64,000 nucleotides of DNA from Allacma fusca (lineage: Eukaryota; Arthropoda; Collembola; Symphypleona; Sminthuridae): positions 55,601,067 to 55,665,066 of the forward strand of contig OX359245.1 of assembly GCA_947179485.1 (NCBI GenBank), read 5' to 3'. Positions 1-10,958 of the stretch are shown here, piece by piece. The position numbers and the translations under genes were made by a program. The notes beneath the pieces are model-generated. The model saw nothing but the letters and a program-made list of their open reading frames with translations. It was not told the DNA's origin and did no database searches. Within the stretch, counting starts at the first letter, position 1. Every line of letters starts with the position of its first letter.

Positions 1-38
1 TGAGTGAAGTAATTATCGTACGGAAAATGCGTTCCATG
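1..38 (-). CDS. Ionotropic-receptor-like gene, first 12 codons only
   Basis: The reverse complement starts ATG at 38 and reads MERIFRTIITSL before leaving the window. The copies at 10958 and 47650 begin MERIFDMCITSL and MERIFSVGITSL, so this is the start of another family member, opening with a signal peptide. The upstream flank (39-620) also matches the flanks of the other copies. Whether the rest of the gene is intact cannot be seen. Confidence 0.8.
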
Positions 39-229
39 TTAAAAGGTATAAGAAAACAAAATATTTTTCATAGCCCCCGCGTTTACTCTGGAGAAGCAGT
101 AAAATACTGTTTGTTTATTCCCCAATATTTTCAGCTCACTATGCCTGGGTCCTCAAGTTTTTGTCTATAGTTTCTTGTCCTTCAGAAAAGATTAATCCAA
201 ATATATGAAATCAAATACTAAAAAATTAT

Positions 230-2580
230 CTACACTAAATGCTTTTCAGGTAGATCTATTTTTTCTTGAAACAAAATCGTAATTGAAGACATGCATGATC
301 GTCTTAAACTGATATGCTGGTCCGACCCGGAATTTAAGTAAACATTGGGCATAGGCAAATCTAAATATTGCATGGATATTTGCATTCGGTATCCAATATG
401 ATGGCACCGGCACGCGAACAAATATACATAAATGAATAGTTCATGTTTAAATGTGCTGCATGTTTTGGGCATACCACTTGGAATTGCATGATGGTTTTCC
501 ATAAATCAGCCAGCGTTTCGTTTACTGCGGCCGTGGTACTCATAAATACGTATTGAGAATTTTGTATGTACTGGTTTCATTTAAGCTGGTGTTCCTATTA
601 TATTGGAATCATTAAATCATTTTCAGGATAGTAGCATCATGTTGTGGCATCTCTATATATTGACAGGTAATTTACCATCTATTTTCAATCAATATCTTGA
701 AAAAGCTATTGTTACAACCATGAACCATCGCTGGTTTGTAGTGCTAGTTTTGGATTATTTGTAGCTCCTATATTGTGGGAGGGATAGGATAATGAAATAT
801 TGATTGGTATGTTTAATATGTGGTGATATATTTCTGCCGATGTCGCCATTACATATAATTGTTGATATCCCAGGCTGAAAATTTATTCAAGGTTCAAGGA
901 ACATTGATTTCTGGGAGATCATCTCCAATTTCTGTGAAATGGCAAAATATACTATTGGTATTAACAATTCCTTGTTTTTCGGTACTTTCTAGAGCAAAAT
1001 TTGTTTTTTCTGTACTTGACTATATAGAATTTGTTTTTATGTTGCATGTTAATTAATTTGGGAAGCGGCCCGTGTAATCCTAGCCTAACTTGCATAATCT
1101 GGAGAGAAGAGAAAGCAAGATAACATAGACTAAGATTGTGTCCCACGAAAAACCGAGGATGCACTATCTAGCTAAGCAGCGGTAGACCTATCCTAAATCA
1201 TTTCGTTATTCCACTAAAGATGAGGTGAGTGTTGGGCGCATGCTAATTAGCAGTAACGAATCCAACAGCAACGAATCCAACAGCCATCTAACTCATTCTC
1301 TCACCTCCGATACAGCAGGGTCCCGCGGCTGTGAAGCCATTCCTCAACGATGGTAGCTAAGTTCGTTCCATGCTGAACTACTCCTGTGCCCCCTGTCAAT
1401 ATGTAGAGAAAAATATTTCCTTTACAAAGCAAAATTGTTTTACGTCTAGAAAATCCGTATCATGGGATAAAATCGTATAGTGCAATAATTTTGCTGGTAA
1501 AGTCAGAAAAACAATTAGTTAATGCTTTTAGAGAGCTTTTAGTGATGCTTTTATCTCAAATTTAACTTTAAGTATTACTATCTGTGTCTTTCTTCATGTA
1601 CTGACTGAATACATTAATAATATGAGTTTATAATGAATTGATTTATGTATTTAGCTCTAATAAGAGAATACTAATTCGTAATACAGAATAGTAATTCCTC
1701 AACTATGGTAGTTGAGTACGTTCAGTGCTGGACTACTCATGTGCCCCCTATCAATATGTAGAGAAAAATATTTCTTTTGCATTGAATTCTAAAGCAAAAT
1801 TGTTTCACATTAGCGATTATCCCAGCAACCCACTATTTAGTTTATGTAATGGAAAACACCGATTTGTAAGTATTATGCAATGATTTTGCAGGTAAATTCG
1901 GAACAACAAATAGTTAATACTTTTAGACATAATTAACTGAAATACAATTTACTAGATGTTAATGGAACGACTCAAAAAAATGTACATTCTGTAAATTATT
2001 TAGAGTTGTTTAATTCTAAATAAACAAAGCGGATTTTTGGGGAAATATTTTTTAAAATTGTTTAGACATTATTCCGAATTCTTGTTTAAATATCTAAAAT
2101 TTAGCTTTAAGTATTGCTACGGGTGACTTTCTTCAAGTACTGACTGGATATGTTAATAATGTTTGAATTGAAGTCAATTATGTATACAGCTCTAATAACA
2201 GAATACTTTAATGAACATTTAAATTCTGTAACATATGAGGATGACGTTTTTTACTTTTATAACCATTTGTTTTTTCGCAGTCCGTTTAACAGCATTAAAG
2301 TAAGACACATTTTTTAAAATAAAATAATTATTGATTATGGATGAAGAATTTTGTCAAATATGTTCCTTAATCTAAAATTCCTCAATTATTAAAATGTATA
2401 CTATACTGCCGATATCAGTGAACTCGAATATTTTATTTTGTTGTTTTATTTGTTATTATACAAGGAAAGTCAGCAAGTTCAAGCGTATTATAATAGTCAA
2501 GTGCTGAATATGCAAATAATTTACCGGAATTAATTTCTTTAGAAATACAACAAAACGAAGCGTATATTTATTTGACAATA
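230..2580. repeat. Duplicated 5' flank of the receptor unit (copy 1)
   Basis: This noncoding stretch is closely matched at 11160-12620 and 47840-49380, and its 625-1010 portion again at 62258-62644. Shared words include the block around 340-550, the block beginning near 625, the block around 1745-1800 and the ends near 2400-2595. It contains no supported gene apart from a conserved 60-codon ORF. It represents the spacer of a tandemly duplicated receptor gene. Confidence 0.8.
361..543 (-). CDS. Conserved 60-codon ORF upstream of the receptor gene (hypothetical)
   Basis: ATG at 543 and stop at 361 give 60 residues. The paralogous flank has the same 60-codon frame with ATG at 11462 and stop at 11280. 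Shared features are an AAVNETL start, a DLWKTIMQF block, two CP or CK cysteine positions and an ending of CKYPCNI or CKYPCTI. A third copy near 47880-48060 keeps the cysteines but has no ATG and an in-frame stop after KTIM. It lies about 320 bp upstream of the partial receptor start on the same strand. It may be an old exon or only conserved spacer; no function is recognised. Confidence 0.3.
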   Translation of the reverse strand: MSTTAAVNETLADLWKTIMQFQVVCPKHAAHLNMNYSFMYICSRAGAIILDTECKYPCNI

Positions 2581-2603
2581 ATTGCTAGGAGCATATCACT
2601 GAG

Positions 2604-3412
2604 TAGTGGTCGCACCAATTCAGTTTAAATTGCAATTTTACAATTCAATTCAGTTCAGTTCAATTCAGGGATTTTTCAATTCAATTCGCTCGTTTACTGA
2701 ACCGAATAATTTAATTCACCTTTTGAATCGAATTGAATTGTTTTCTTTGAATTCCAATTCAAAACAATTTCAGGCTCAATCAAAACCGGTATAGAAGGAT
2801 AAGATTAGCACCATCTTTACGTCAATATAACCAGCATTAAAATGTGTTAATATTTTTAGGGTGGCGTCAGCCCCCTTCTAAGATAGTGTTGTCCGTGGAT
2901 GCTTGGAACTGTTTGTCCCGACGTTTTCCTCCGAACCAATTTTGTTCAAACTTTTTGTGAACATTGTTTAGGCCACTCTCTCGGAGGAGTTATTCTTTAT
3001 TGGTTGAAATCGTAATGCGTGTTCGTACGTAAAAAAATCAAAAACGACTAACTTTTCCACCGATTTCAATGGATTTTTTTTACACTTACCAGTCAGTACT
3101 ACTAGCTCAATTTTTTCAAAAATTATCAAGATTTTATTTTTTTCAAAATTTTTTAAATCAGCTTAACGTAATACTATAAAAAGGGTAAGGAGAGATGGCC
3201 TTAGCTGACCCGCCACCCTAGCCACCTTTGCAGTATTTAAATATGCCCGGCGAACCAAATGGTTTACAATTCAGTTCAGTTCATAGAGTGAACTGAATTG
3301 AATCGAACTGTTTTTTACTGAACCGAATTGAAACACAAATTTTAATCCAGTTCAGTATTCGAACTGGATTGAATTGTAAATTTTGAATTGAATTGAATTG
3401 TTCCGACCACTA
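2604..3412. mobile_element. hAT-like nonautonomous TIR element, CAATTC-rich ends (809 bp)
   Basis: The element starts TAGTGGTCG and ends CGACCACTA. It is flanked by a perfect 8-bp target duplication, TCACTGAG, at 2596-2603 and 3413-3420. The paralogous flank at about 12610-12640 lacks the insertion and carries one TCAATGAG at the site, which confirms both ends. The first and last 180 or so bases are degenerate runs of CAATTC/GAATTG words, in opposite sense at the two ends. The middle has a further inverted pair, GGGTGGCG near 2860 and CGCCACCC near 3220. There is no transposase ORF. Eight-bp duplications fit the hAT superfamily; the superfamily call is inference. Confidence 0.8.
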
Positions 3413-3420
3413 TCACTGAG

Positions 3421-6400
3421 CGTACATTTTTTGCATTTTCCCCTGCAAATAAATAAAATTCTAATTTCTTTAAAAGTGCAAAGGTGCACAGCGCGAAAAT
3501 GAACTTGGAATATATTTCTGAACAGACCTGGATAACGTTATTACCGGAAAGATGTTAATTTTGAAATCCAAACGAAAACCAAAAAACAAATTTACCATAA
3601 AAGCAAACTAACAAAAAAGGCGTGTTAGTAAAACCCGAAATGGGAACAAAAAAAATACCGTTATTTAAGGTTTTTTCATAACTGTAAAGGCAACCAGTAC
3701 TCCAACTTTCAACTGTCGATTAAACTCAACGTGAACGTGTGCCGTTTGAATCCCTGGCTAATTATAAACGTATTTAGTATTACTAACATAGTACAAATAA
3801 ACTGTTTTTTGTTAGATTTATTAAATTTAATCATATTTTGGCTTGTGTATTGCTAGTTTCATACCAACATACATCTAATTTGCTTATTGCTTTTCAATGT
3901 CAGTGTATTTCGGTTTCTGCTAATTGTTAGCTCCAATTTATTAACAAGTTGTCGACCAGCCTGAAGCTAATGTTTCCGATGACGAGGAAGGCCCGTTTGA
4001 AGTTTTTCTGAAGAAAAAAGACAAGGAAAAACAATCTGCGTATATGGTTTATATTTCCAGTAGAACAGCATTCTTGTAAGATTTGACCTTATTTGAGAAA
4101 ATTCCGCCCGAAAAAATTAAAAAGACGTAAAGTGTAATCTATTCGAATGGTGGGTCAGTAATGGTCCGAATTCGCTGAGATATATCCAAAGACTCAAGTC
4201 AGTACTGAACGATTGATTCGATCTACCCGACAATCGTCGGGTCAAATTAGACGATATCCCTCCGATGGGAGTCAAATGGCCCTACGGAATTACCTGTCAA
4301 ATGATCTAACGGTCCAAACAAAATAGGCAAGTCACGCGACAATTTTTGCTTCACTTCAGCCGGCCCGAATATCGGCGGTTTCCAAGTCAAACCTCTCGAC
4401 ATTTGTGTGGATCTAACCATTCGACCAAATGCTGTAATCCTCTGGCAAAACTAGCCGACAATCCTCGAAGTATGGTTAAATTACCCGCGGTTTCAATAAA
4501 TCTGAATTCTCCTGATGATATATGCTGATAGTCATTTAATGTTCAGTGATTCCGGGAAAAAAACAACATCAGAGAAACATGTACATTATTAAAGTACTCA
4601 ATTCAAATGTCGGGAGAAAACGGTATTTTACCCACGTGCACTTTTAGGTTTCATCAACTCAAATTCATTGCACACAACTGCACCAAATTAAAATGCACAT
4701 TAAATTAATTACATATTAAATACACATAAATATACTCATTATCTTTAACATTTACTAGTTAATACTACAAATTACGATGGATTTAATAAGTCCAGTGATG
4801 GTACTTATTGTGATTATAATTTTGATATACAAGTATACAAAATATTTGTTTGCATACTTAATAGCTAATTTAACCTTTTTAACTGCCAAACGGAGGCGGT
4901 ACCATCCGAACAAGAAAGTGCCCGTCTAGTTTCAACTGCTTTAAAAGACCATTACAAGTAAATCTGCTTTCGCCTTTCCAAATAACTGCACAGTCGTGGT
5001 TTAATAATAATAGTGGTTTATACATAATGTAGCACGATTTCATACTTTACACCCAAAATAGTTTGGCGCTTCGATAAAATCTCGATAAAGTACATGATTG
5101 ATTACCTGACGACGTTCTGAAAATAATGATTCACAATGGTATGCAAAAGTATCTGGTTTCTGATTCCACTCATAAGTAAATTCACTGTTTGACAAACCAC
5201 GACGCTTTGGTGTGTCCGTTGTTCATCATGTCTTCGTAAAGCTGATTGTGAGAGGACGAGCGGTTGTTGCACCGTTTGAATTATCTTCACCTTGGGCTTT
5301 TTGTGTCGCTTACAATCAGTATTTACGCAGCGAATTTTACCGTGGAGAGACATGAACCATGGTGCAAGTGACACAACACCATTTGTGTATTCATTATCAT
5401 ATAAATTCCTGCATTCCGCTGGATTCTTTCTAAGCAAAGATATAAACGACTTTGCGGTGTGCCGTGTTATCATTTTGCTGGTCAACTTCAGAATGAATTT
5501 GTATCAGCTCATAGGATGCAGTTATTTCGCAACTAAAATGGTTTTACCTTATGTATTTCAAATTTCATCATTCGTACCTGCGCGATAACGTGGTCCTATA
5601 GCGAGATAATTCCTCATTCATTAAAATCGGTATGTTTCACAGCATGTCGGGATTCTCCCAGTAGTAGCGGGAAACCCTGCATCAAGCTCCGATGCTTCCA
5701 AGTATTTGTTGAATATAAATGTTAACAAACCTCTGCGTAGCAACCGTCTTCTTTACTTGACCAAATACTAGTCTTCCTTCGCAAATATCTTCGCAAGTCT
5801 TGTATTTTAGACGACAAATGCTTTTTCTACGCGCTTCTGTTGTAAAAAATTTATTTGAAAACATAAAATATACGGAAAATACGGAAATGCATACAATTTT
5901 ATGGAAAACTAATAACAGTGTGCTTTTATTTAAATTATTTAAAAGTGGCTGTTGGAAGTGGTTGACTGGTGTTGCTGATGTTCAAGTCGCAACTACTTTT
6001 GCTTTTCAATAGCTCAAATAAATGAATATAAGTGTCTCTAAATGCATGTAGTTTAAACAGTCTCTAGCTTCATAGTCACTAGTCCCGAGAACGCCCTCCC
6101 GGTGTCATCATTCTCTCTCACATTCGAACTGCATTCTGGTGAATCATTCTTTTACGTTATTCTGTTAGACCGTTCCTCTCTGAAAATTTGTCACATCGTT
6201 GTCGTCCACATGTTTTACAATTGTGCTATACCATGCTTTACTTCTCCACATTTTAACAACCATTGTTGTAGTGTAAAAGGTAGGGAATCCTCTTCAAAAC
6301 TACATACAAACGTGTTATTATTCAGTGTTTAATTTATGAAGTCCCTAGCCTAAATTTCCTAGATGCCTATATTTATTCCTAAAACTAATTTTTAATTGCA

Positions 6401-7149
6401 TTTAAACCCCGTCGAACCTTGCCTATGTCCTAGCCTACGTTCTTTTTTTATTAGTCCCTTGAAAGTTTGCCTATGAAAGAGCCAAGATATAGGCAAGGGG
6501 CCCATCTTTGCTTTATGGTAATTTGTACACGCGAACCTACAAAGCGTGTTTAGGAGAGAGAGGGTAGGTTAACCTGCCGTTACATCCCATAGCGGCGCTT
6601 TGCCCCTTAGTGACTTAGAACATTGTATTAAAGTTGATCACACGATTTGTACTAAATGTAATTTTTATTGCAAATGAATAAATTAGTCGTTTAACAATTT
6701 ATTGTTTGTTTTTTACTAAATACTAAATACTTATTAAATTTAATTTTAACTACTGAAAAAACTCGAATGTAATAAATTATAAAATAATAATCCAGAAAAT
6801 GAGAGCTAACTACCGACGAATTTTATTTCTGGACGCCACCCTAAAAACTGTCACCAAAGTAATGAGACAGACAGAAAATTACAGAAGCTAGAATTTAAAG
6901 GAAAGGTTAGAGAATGTATGAAATGGTTTTCAAACATTGCAATTTCAGGGCAAGATTTATTAGTGAATTTGTATTACTACTTTTCAAAGCTAAACTTCAC
7001 CAGCTTTATCGCAAATTTATGGTGCTTGAGACCCAGGTAGGTTGCATTGCTCAAATGTAGCTCCGTGAGAATTTTAAAAGCCAGACCAAGGTTCCTCATA
7101 TAATCAAAATAATAACAGATAATAGGTAAGAGCAAAATTATCGACAATA
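3421..7149. other. Unassigned 3.7-kb interval
   Basis: The first 180 bases continue the receptor 3' flank shared with 12640-12740. Beyond that I see no recognised gene. Short ORFs overlap on both strands at 5102-5485 (minus, 127 codons, with a CVNTDCKRHKK stretch) and 5292-5588 (plus); neither resembles a known family or has a paralogue here. A 10-bp inverted pair (CCTTGCCTAT near 6418, ATAGGCAAGG near 6492) and a CGCCACCCTA word near 6834 like the inner repeat of the 2604 element hint at old MITE remains. Confidence 0.5.
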
Positions 7150-8822
7150 ATCAAAGGGACGTACCAAAATTCAAATTTTGACTGCATGGATTATCATTGT
7201 CCAAAACCACATCGATTCCTACAATTTCTTAAATATACATTATTACGATAATAAAGCTCAGCGGAGATAATAAAATTATCTTAGTGGCTGAGAGTATACG
7301 GAAGGCATGTTCACTTCGGGGAGTCCAAGACCAACGTAATATGGTAATTGTAACATCTTCTAAATCTGCTCTTTTCAGGACTAAAAATATTATTATTTCA
7401 AACGTGTTTCTCGTGTTATTTATCCTTTGCCTCTGCACTAGCTCATATAAAGGACAATGGTGCCAAATATATATGGTTCATCTATTTTCAAGCAAATTGT
7501 GTGTAAAACAGAATGAATACTTGTAGAACATTTTAAGGAAATTCAGTTGAGCCTATTATCACCATTCCAAGGCAATTGCTGATGTGTCGTAATCTGAAAA
7601 CGTGAGGAACGTTTATTGAGGTCTGCTTAGGTCCAATTGTACCAATAATGCCTGATAACAAATCAGTCAATTCGAAACTCTTTTCAAGCAGATTTTTCTT
7701 CATAAGGCATCGTTTTTAGTTATGTAAATCTTTTTTATCGTTGTTTCAGCACTTTTGTGGTTACTGAGGAGTCGATTTTCAGTGTAACGAATGAAACTGA
7801 CGTCGGCGAAACTTCCTAACCGGCTATAATTTAAAATGCCTAAAATGAAAACCGGCTATAGCGCTCCCGCTACAAACTCTAAAGTGCAACCCGGCCATAA
7901 TTCCCCTGTGCTGTAGAGCATAAACCCCGGTCCGCAGAGAGGAGAGGAAGTGGGGAATTATGGCCGGTTTTCACATTTGAGATTTTAGCATTATAGCCGT
8001 TCTTCGTTCTAAGCATTTTAAATTATAGCCGGTTAGCAAGTTTCGCCGACGCTGACATGTTCTAATTGTAAAAGAAACCTATATTTATTAGTAAGTACTA
8101 AGTACACTATCAATATGATTCCAAAGGGAACTGTAAAATCCCGCCTGTTTATGAACCAACCATTATATCAATTTTCATACATAAACTAATTACATTTTAC
8201 AAATTAAGGTTTTTAAGGTTTATTTCAAAATTTTTATTTTATTTATAAGCGTTGTCAACTTTGGAACAAGTAAAGATTATTATTGGTCAAGACGAAGAGA
8301 AATACTTCAACTTCAGTCTACTTAAAATATTATCAACACCCTTTTGAAACTCAAAACACATTTTTGGGTTTTACGGCTTATTTGCGTGCAGTTATAGTAA
8401 GTGTTGCCCCTATTCGTTAGGTTAACTTCAAATAACAAAATTTAAATATGAAAGAAAAACTATTGCTGCTGGCAAAATGGAATCGTATTATGAACGTCCA
8501 AGCAACATGAATGTGAAGAACAACATTAGCAAGCTGACATGGACTTGGATCCCAAGGGCGTACAAATACTTTTGAAACTGTTTTTGCAGACTTGATTGTA
8601 ACGTTTGTTGGCATATTTTATTAGCAAAATCACATCTGAATGAAAGAGACGAATTGAAATTTGCATTTCGGAAATAATTCAAATGAAGCAACATATTTTA
8701 TACGCTCATCTGTTAAACATTATCACATAAATACAAATACCTTGAAATTATTTGTGCTTTTGGGTTAAGTTTCACAAGCGGCCACTACACATTCAAATAG
8801 CAGTGAAAATCACGCAATTTTC
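7150..8822. repeat. Duplicated 3' flank of the receptor unit (copy at 9.0 kb)
   Basis: Sequence from about 7140 matches the 3' flank of the intact receptor from about 44590, starting ATCAAAGGGACGTAC in both. Collinearity continues to the gene ends, interrupted here by the hairpin MITE at 7801-8051 and other length differences. No coding region is supported. Confidence 0.75.
7801..8051. mobile_element. 251-bp hairpin MITE with CTGA target duplication
   Basis: The element begins CGTCGGCGAAACTT and ends AAGTTTCGCCGACG. Its arms are extensively complementary: CCGGCTATAATTTAAAATGC on the left is mirrored by GCATTTTAAATTATAGCCGG on the right, and GGCCATAATTCCCC by GGGGAATTATGGCC. It is bounded by CTGA at 7797-7800 and 8052-8055. 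The paralogous flank near 44830 shows the uninterrupted site, so insertion is certain. It has no ORF. The superfamily is unclear; a 4-bp duplication is not typical of hAT or Tc1 elements. Confidence 0.85.
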
Positions 8823-9029
8823 TTACAGTGATCCCACGTTCAATATTCCATCAACCGGACCTACTTGATAAACAGGAGGAGGCTGAGGGAACGGTACTTT
8901 GAAATCTTCGACAGAAGAAACATCACTACTAGTTTGACACATTGTGGTTGAACATTTTCTTCGAAACATTCTGCTTAAACATTTTCTTCGAAACATTCTG
9001 TTTAAACATTTTTTTCGAAACATTCTGCT
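8823..9029 (-). pseudogene. Severed C-terminal tail of the 9.0-kb receptor
   Basis: After the stop at 9030-9032 the same frame stays open for another 68 codons to a stop at 8823. It matches the last part of the 692-aa paralogue, including a KVPFPQ motif and a PV-rich end. It holds a ninefold-residue repeat (MFRRKCLSR-like) encoded by the 27-bp tandem repeat. It is translated only if the TAA at 9030-9032 is bypassed. Confidence 0.7.
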
Positions 9030-9031
9030 TT
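8951..9031. repeat. 27-bp tandem repeat, three units, in the receptor tail
   Basis: Units start at 8951, 8978 and 9005 and differ by one to three bases. The paralogue at 45.7 kb has a single unit in this place, so the array expanded after duplication. The third unit carries the TAA that ends the upstream reading frame. Confidence 0.85.
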
Positions 9032-10958
9032 AACATTTCATTCCCAACAACTCCCACAAATGACAAATTCCAGTAATACTTAACAGTGTCAGCAACATGA
9101 CAAACATAATGCTGGTTTGCGTTATTGATAACGGTTCTGATATACCATGTGCACGCATCAATCGTTGTGAAACTTCATCTTTAAAATAATCTTCCAGCAG
9201 TGTCACTCCCAAAATATCACGTATCATATTATAGGTTAACTCATCAAATAATCCTATTACTCCTGTGGCCAGAAACTGATGTGCAATAGAATATAAAACA
9301 GCGGCATTTGGATTATAAAATCTCCAAAACATAGGTGCCATAGTGTGTGGTTTTAGGCCTCGGAAGCAGTACAGGCGGGGTTTTATTAAATTTAAATGGG
9401 TCGCCACAGACTTCACGACTGCGTTGCTTTCCAAGCCGCACATTTTTTCTGTTCCCATTAGGAAATCGTAATACCCCTTTTCTGACGAACTATGAACTTG
9501 CGCTAGGATTTTCGTCCTATTCCGCAATCCGTTGATGTAAGATACATTTCCGGTGAAGTGATCCTCGCTCAAAATAAAGGCATCTGAATACACTGAAGGT
9601 ACAGCAGGCGCGTAATCGTTTTCAAATAAACCGTTAAAGTCATCTATTCTTGCGGGTATTGATGGGGTAACGAGAAGACTCTCAATAGAGGCTGAATACA
9701 CATTACTCAGTATAATTGCAAAATAATTCCACAACGTTAGTGATAGGACCAATTTGGTTGACGTTCGAGGTTGAGAAACAAGAGCAGCAAGTGCTGTAAA
9801 TATTGGGTGCTTCATCGACGCTTCCGATTTGATGACTGACGCCATCAAACAAACGGATAAAACAAGACAGGTCCAGGTAGAAGCGTCAATAGGGCGAAAG
9901 AATGCTAGTGGGTTTATTTTCAAGCTCTGAGTATCATTTACAAAATAGAAGAAATTATACTCCAAGTAACTTTCAAAAAAATTCATTGTATGTTTACTAA
10001 TCGGGAATTGTGATGCATAGCCCGCGTGAATTCCTCCCATTTTTTCATCGCCTATAGCCCTTCGGAAAACCCCTGTAGCGTTTAGAAACTTGATCATTGA
10101 AACATAAATAACAATAATCAGATCCTCGGTTTGTAGTTTGTCTCCGAGTTTCATCAGATCCCGGAAAGTCCAACTCTGGATTCGTTGCTGCCAATTTACT
10201 TCTCCTAACCGATGACCATCTGGCAGACCAAGCATCAACTTATGACGATTATAGTTGTAACTCCATTGGGATGATCGCTTAAATTGTGCATCGAATTTCA
10301 ACTTCAAATTTGTGATATCGGTTCCAGGTAACAAATCATCAGTTGATGCGCGCTTGAGACAAAAATTCTGTGTACGCGTACAATACACATAAAGGACGAA
10401 GATGTTTTCGATCTGTGTTGAAGCTGGGTACCATTCCACAAACAGCATGTTTTCAGGAAATGCAACAATTTTGTTTGTCAATTTCAGAGGAACTTCTCGT
10501 TTAAATATGTCGAGTTGCGTCACCTTAAAGTTCTTGTCTTTGGGGAACAGTAAAATAACGTAGTCTCGTTCCGGCTTTGAGGCAATGGAAATTTCCTCTG
10601 CACTATTCCGCCAGTTTATAGTTTTAACTTTTTTACCAGTATGTCGGAGCATCTTCACAAGCACATACAATTTGCAGTTACATTTGCCCAATAATGTGTC
10701 CTCTGTTGTTGATCGGATTTTCCCATCTGTTGTAAGTACGACTGAATGAAGCATTCTGTGTGTTAGCTTTAAAACCGACTGTACTTGGTTTTGTTCATTT
10801 CCGTTTTTCGTAGCTTTAGGTAAAATCAAAATAGTTTCGCAAATGTCTAGTGGAATGAAAATATGGGATAGAAATATTGCTTGAGGCTTAGAAGATGCAA
10901 TAAAAATAGAACAAATTATGATCAGTGAAGTAATACACATATCAAAAATGCGTTCCAT
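9030..10958 (-). CDS. Ionotropic-receptor-like chemosensory channel, C-terminally truncated (642 aa)
   Basis: The start is the ATG at 10958, aligned with the paralogues; the eight codons before it use a non-ATG start and are rejected. A hydrophobic signal peptide fills residues 1-24. A long extracellular region with ligand-binding-like segments follows, then a membrane span after ASTW near residue 360. A second span around LWNYFAIILSNVYSASIESL occupies the iGluR M3/SYTANLAAF position, and a last span ends ICHLWELL. This order is that of divergent ionotropic receptors, which form ligand-gated cation channels in chemosensory dendrites. The frame ends in TAA one residue after GMKC, about 68 codons short of its paralogue. 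All membrane spans are kept, so it may still work. The subfamily and ligand are unknown. Confidence 0.75.
   Translation of the reverse strand: MERIFDMCITSLIIICSIFIASSKPQAIFLSHIFIPLDICETILILPKATKNGNEQNQVQSVLKLTHRMLHSVVLTTDGKIRSTTEDTLLGKCNCKLYVLVKMLRHTGKKVKTINWRNSAEEISIASKPERDYVILLFPKDKNFKVTQLDIFKREVPLKLTNKIVAFPENMLFVEWYPASTQIENIFVLYVYCTRTQNFCLKRASTDDLLPGTDITNLKLKFDAQFKRSSQWSYNYNRHKLMLGLPDGHRLGEVNWQQRIQSWTFRDLMKLGDKLQTEDLIIVIYVSMIKFLNATGVFRRAIGDEKMGGIHAGYASQFPISKHTMNFFESYLEYNFFYFVNDTQSLKINPLAFFRPIDASTWTCLVLSVCLMASVIKSEASMKHPIFTALAALVSQPRTSTKLVLSLTLWNYFAIILSNVYSASIESLLVTPSIPARIDDFNGLFENDYAPAVPSVYSDAFILSEDHFTGNVSYINGLRNRTKILAQVHSSSEKGYYDFLMGTEKMCGLESNAVVKSVATHLNLIKPRLYCFRGLKPHTMAPMFWRFYNPNAAVLYSIAHQFLATGVIGLFDELTYNMIRDILGVTLLEDYFKDEVSQRLMRAHGISEPLSITQTSIMFVMLLTLLSITGICHLWELLGMKC

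Noticed and set aside
5102-5485. A 127-codon minus ORF as a gene
   Set aside because: It overlaps a similar-length ORF on the other strand, has no family resemblance and no paralogous copy in the window to show selection.
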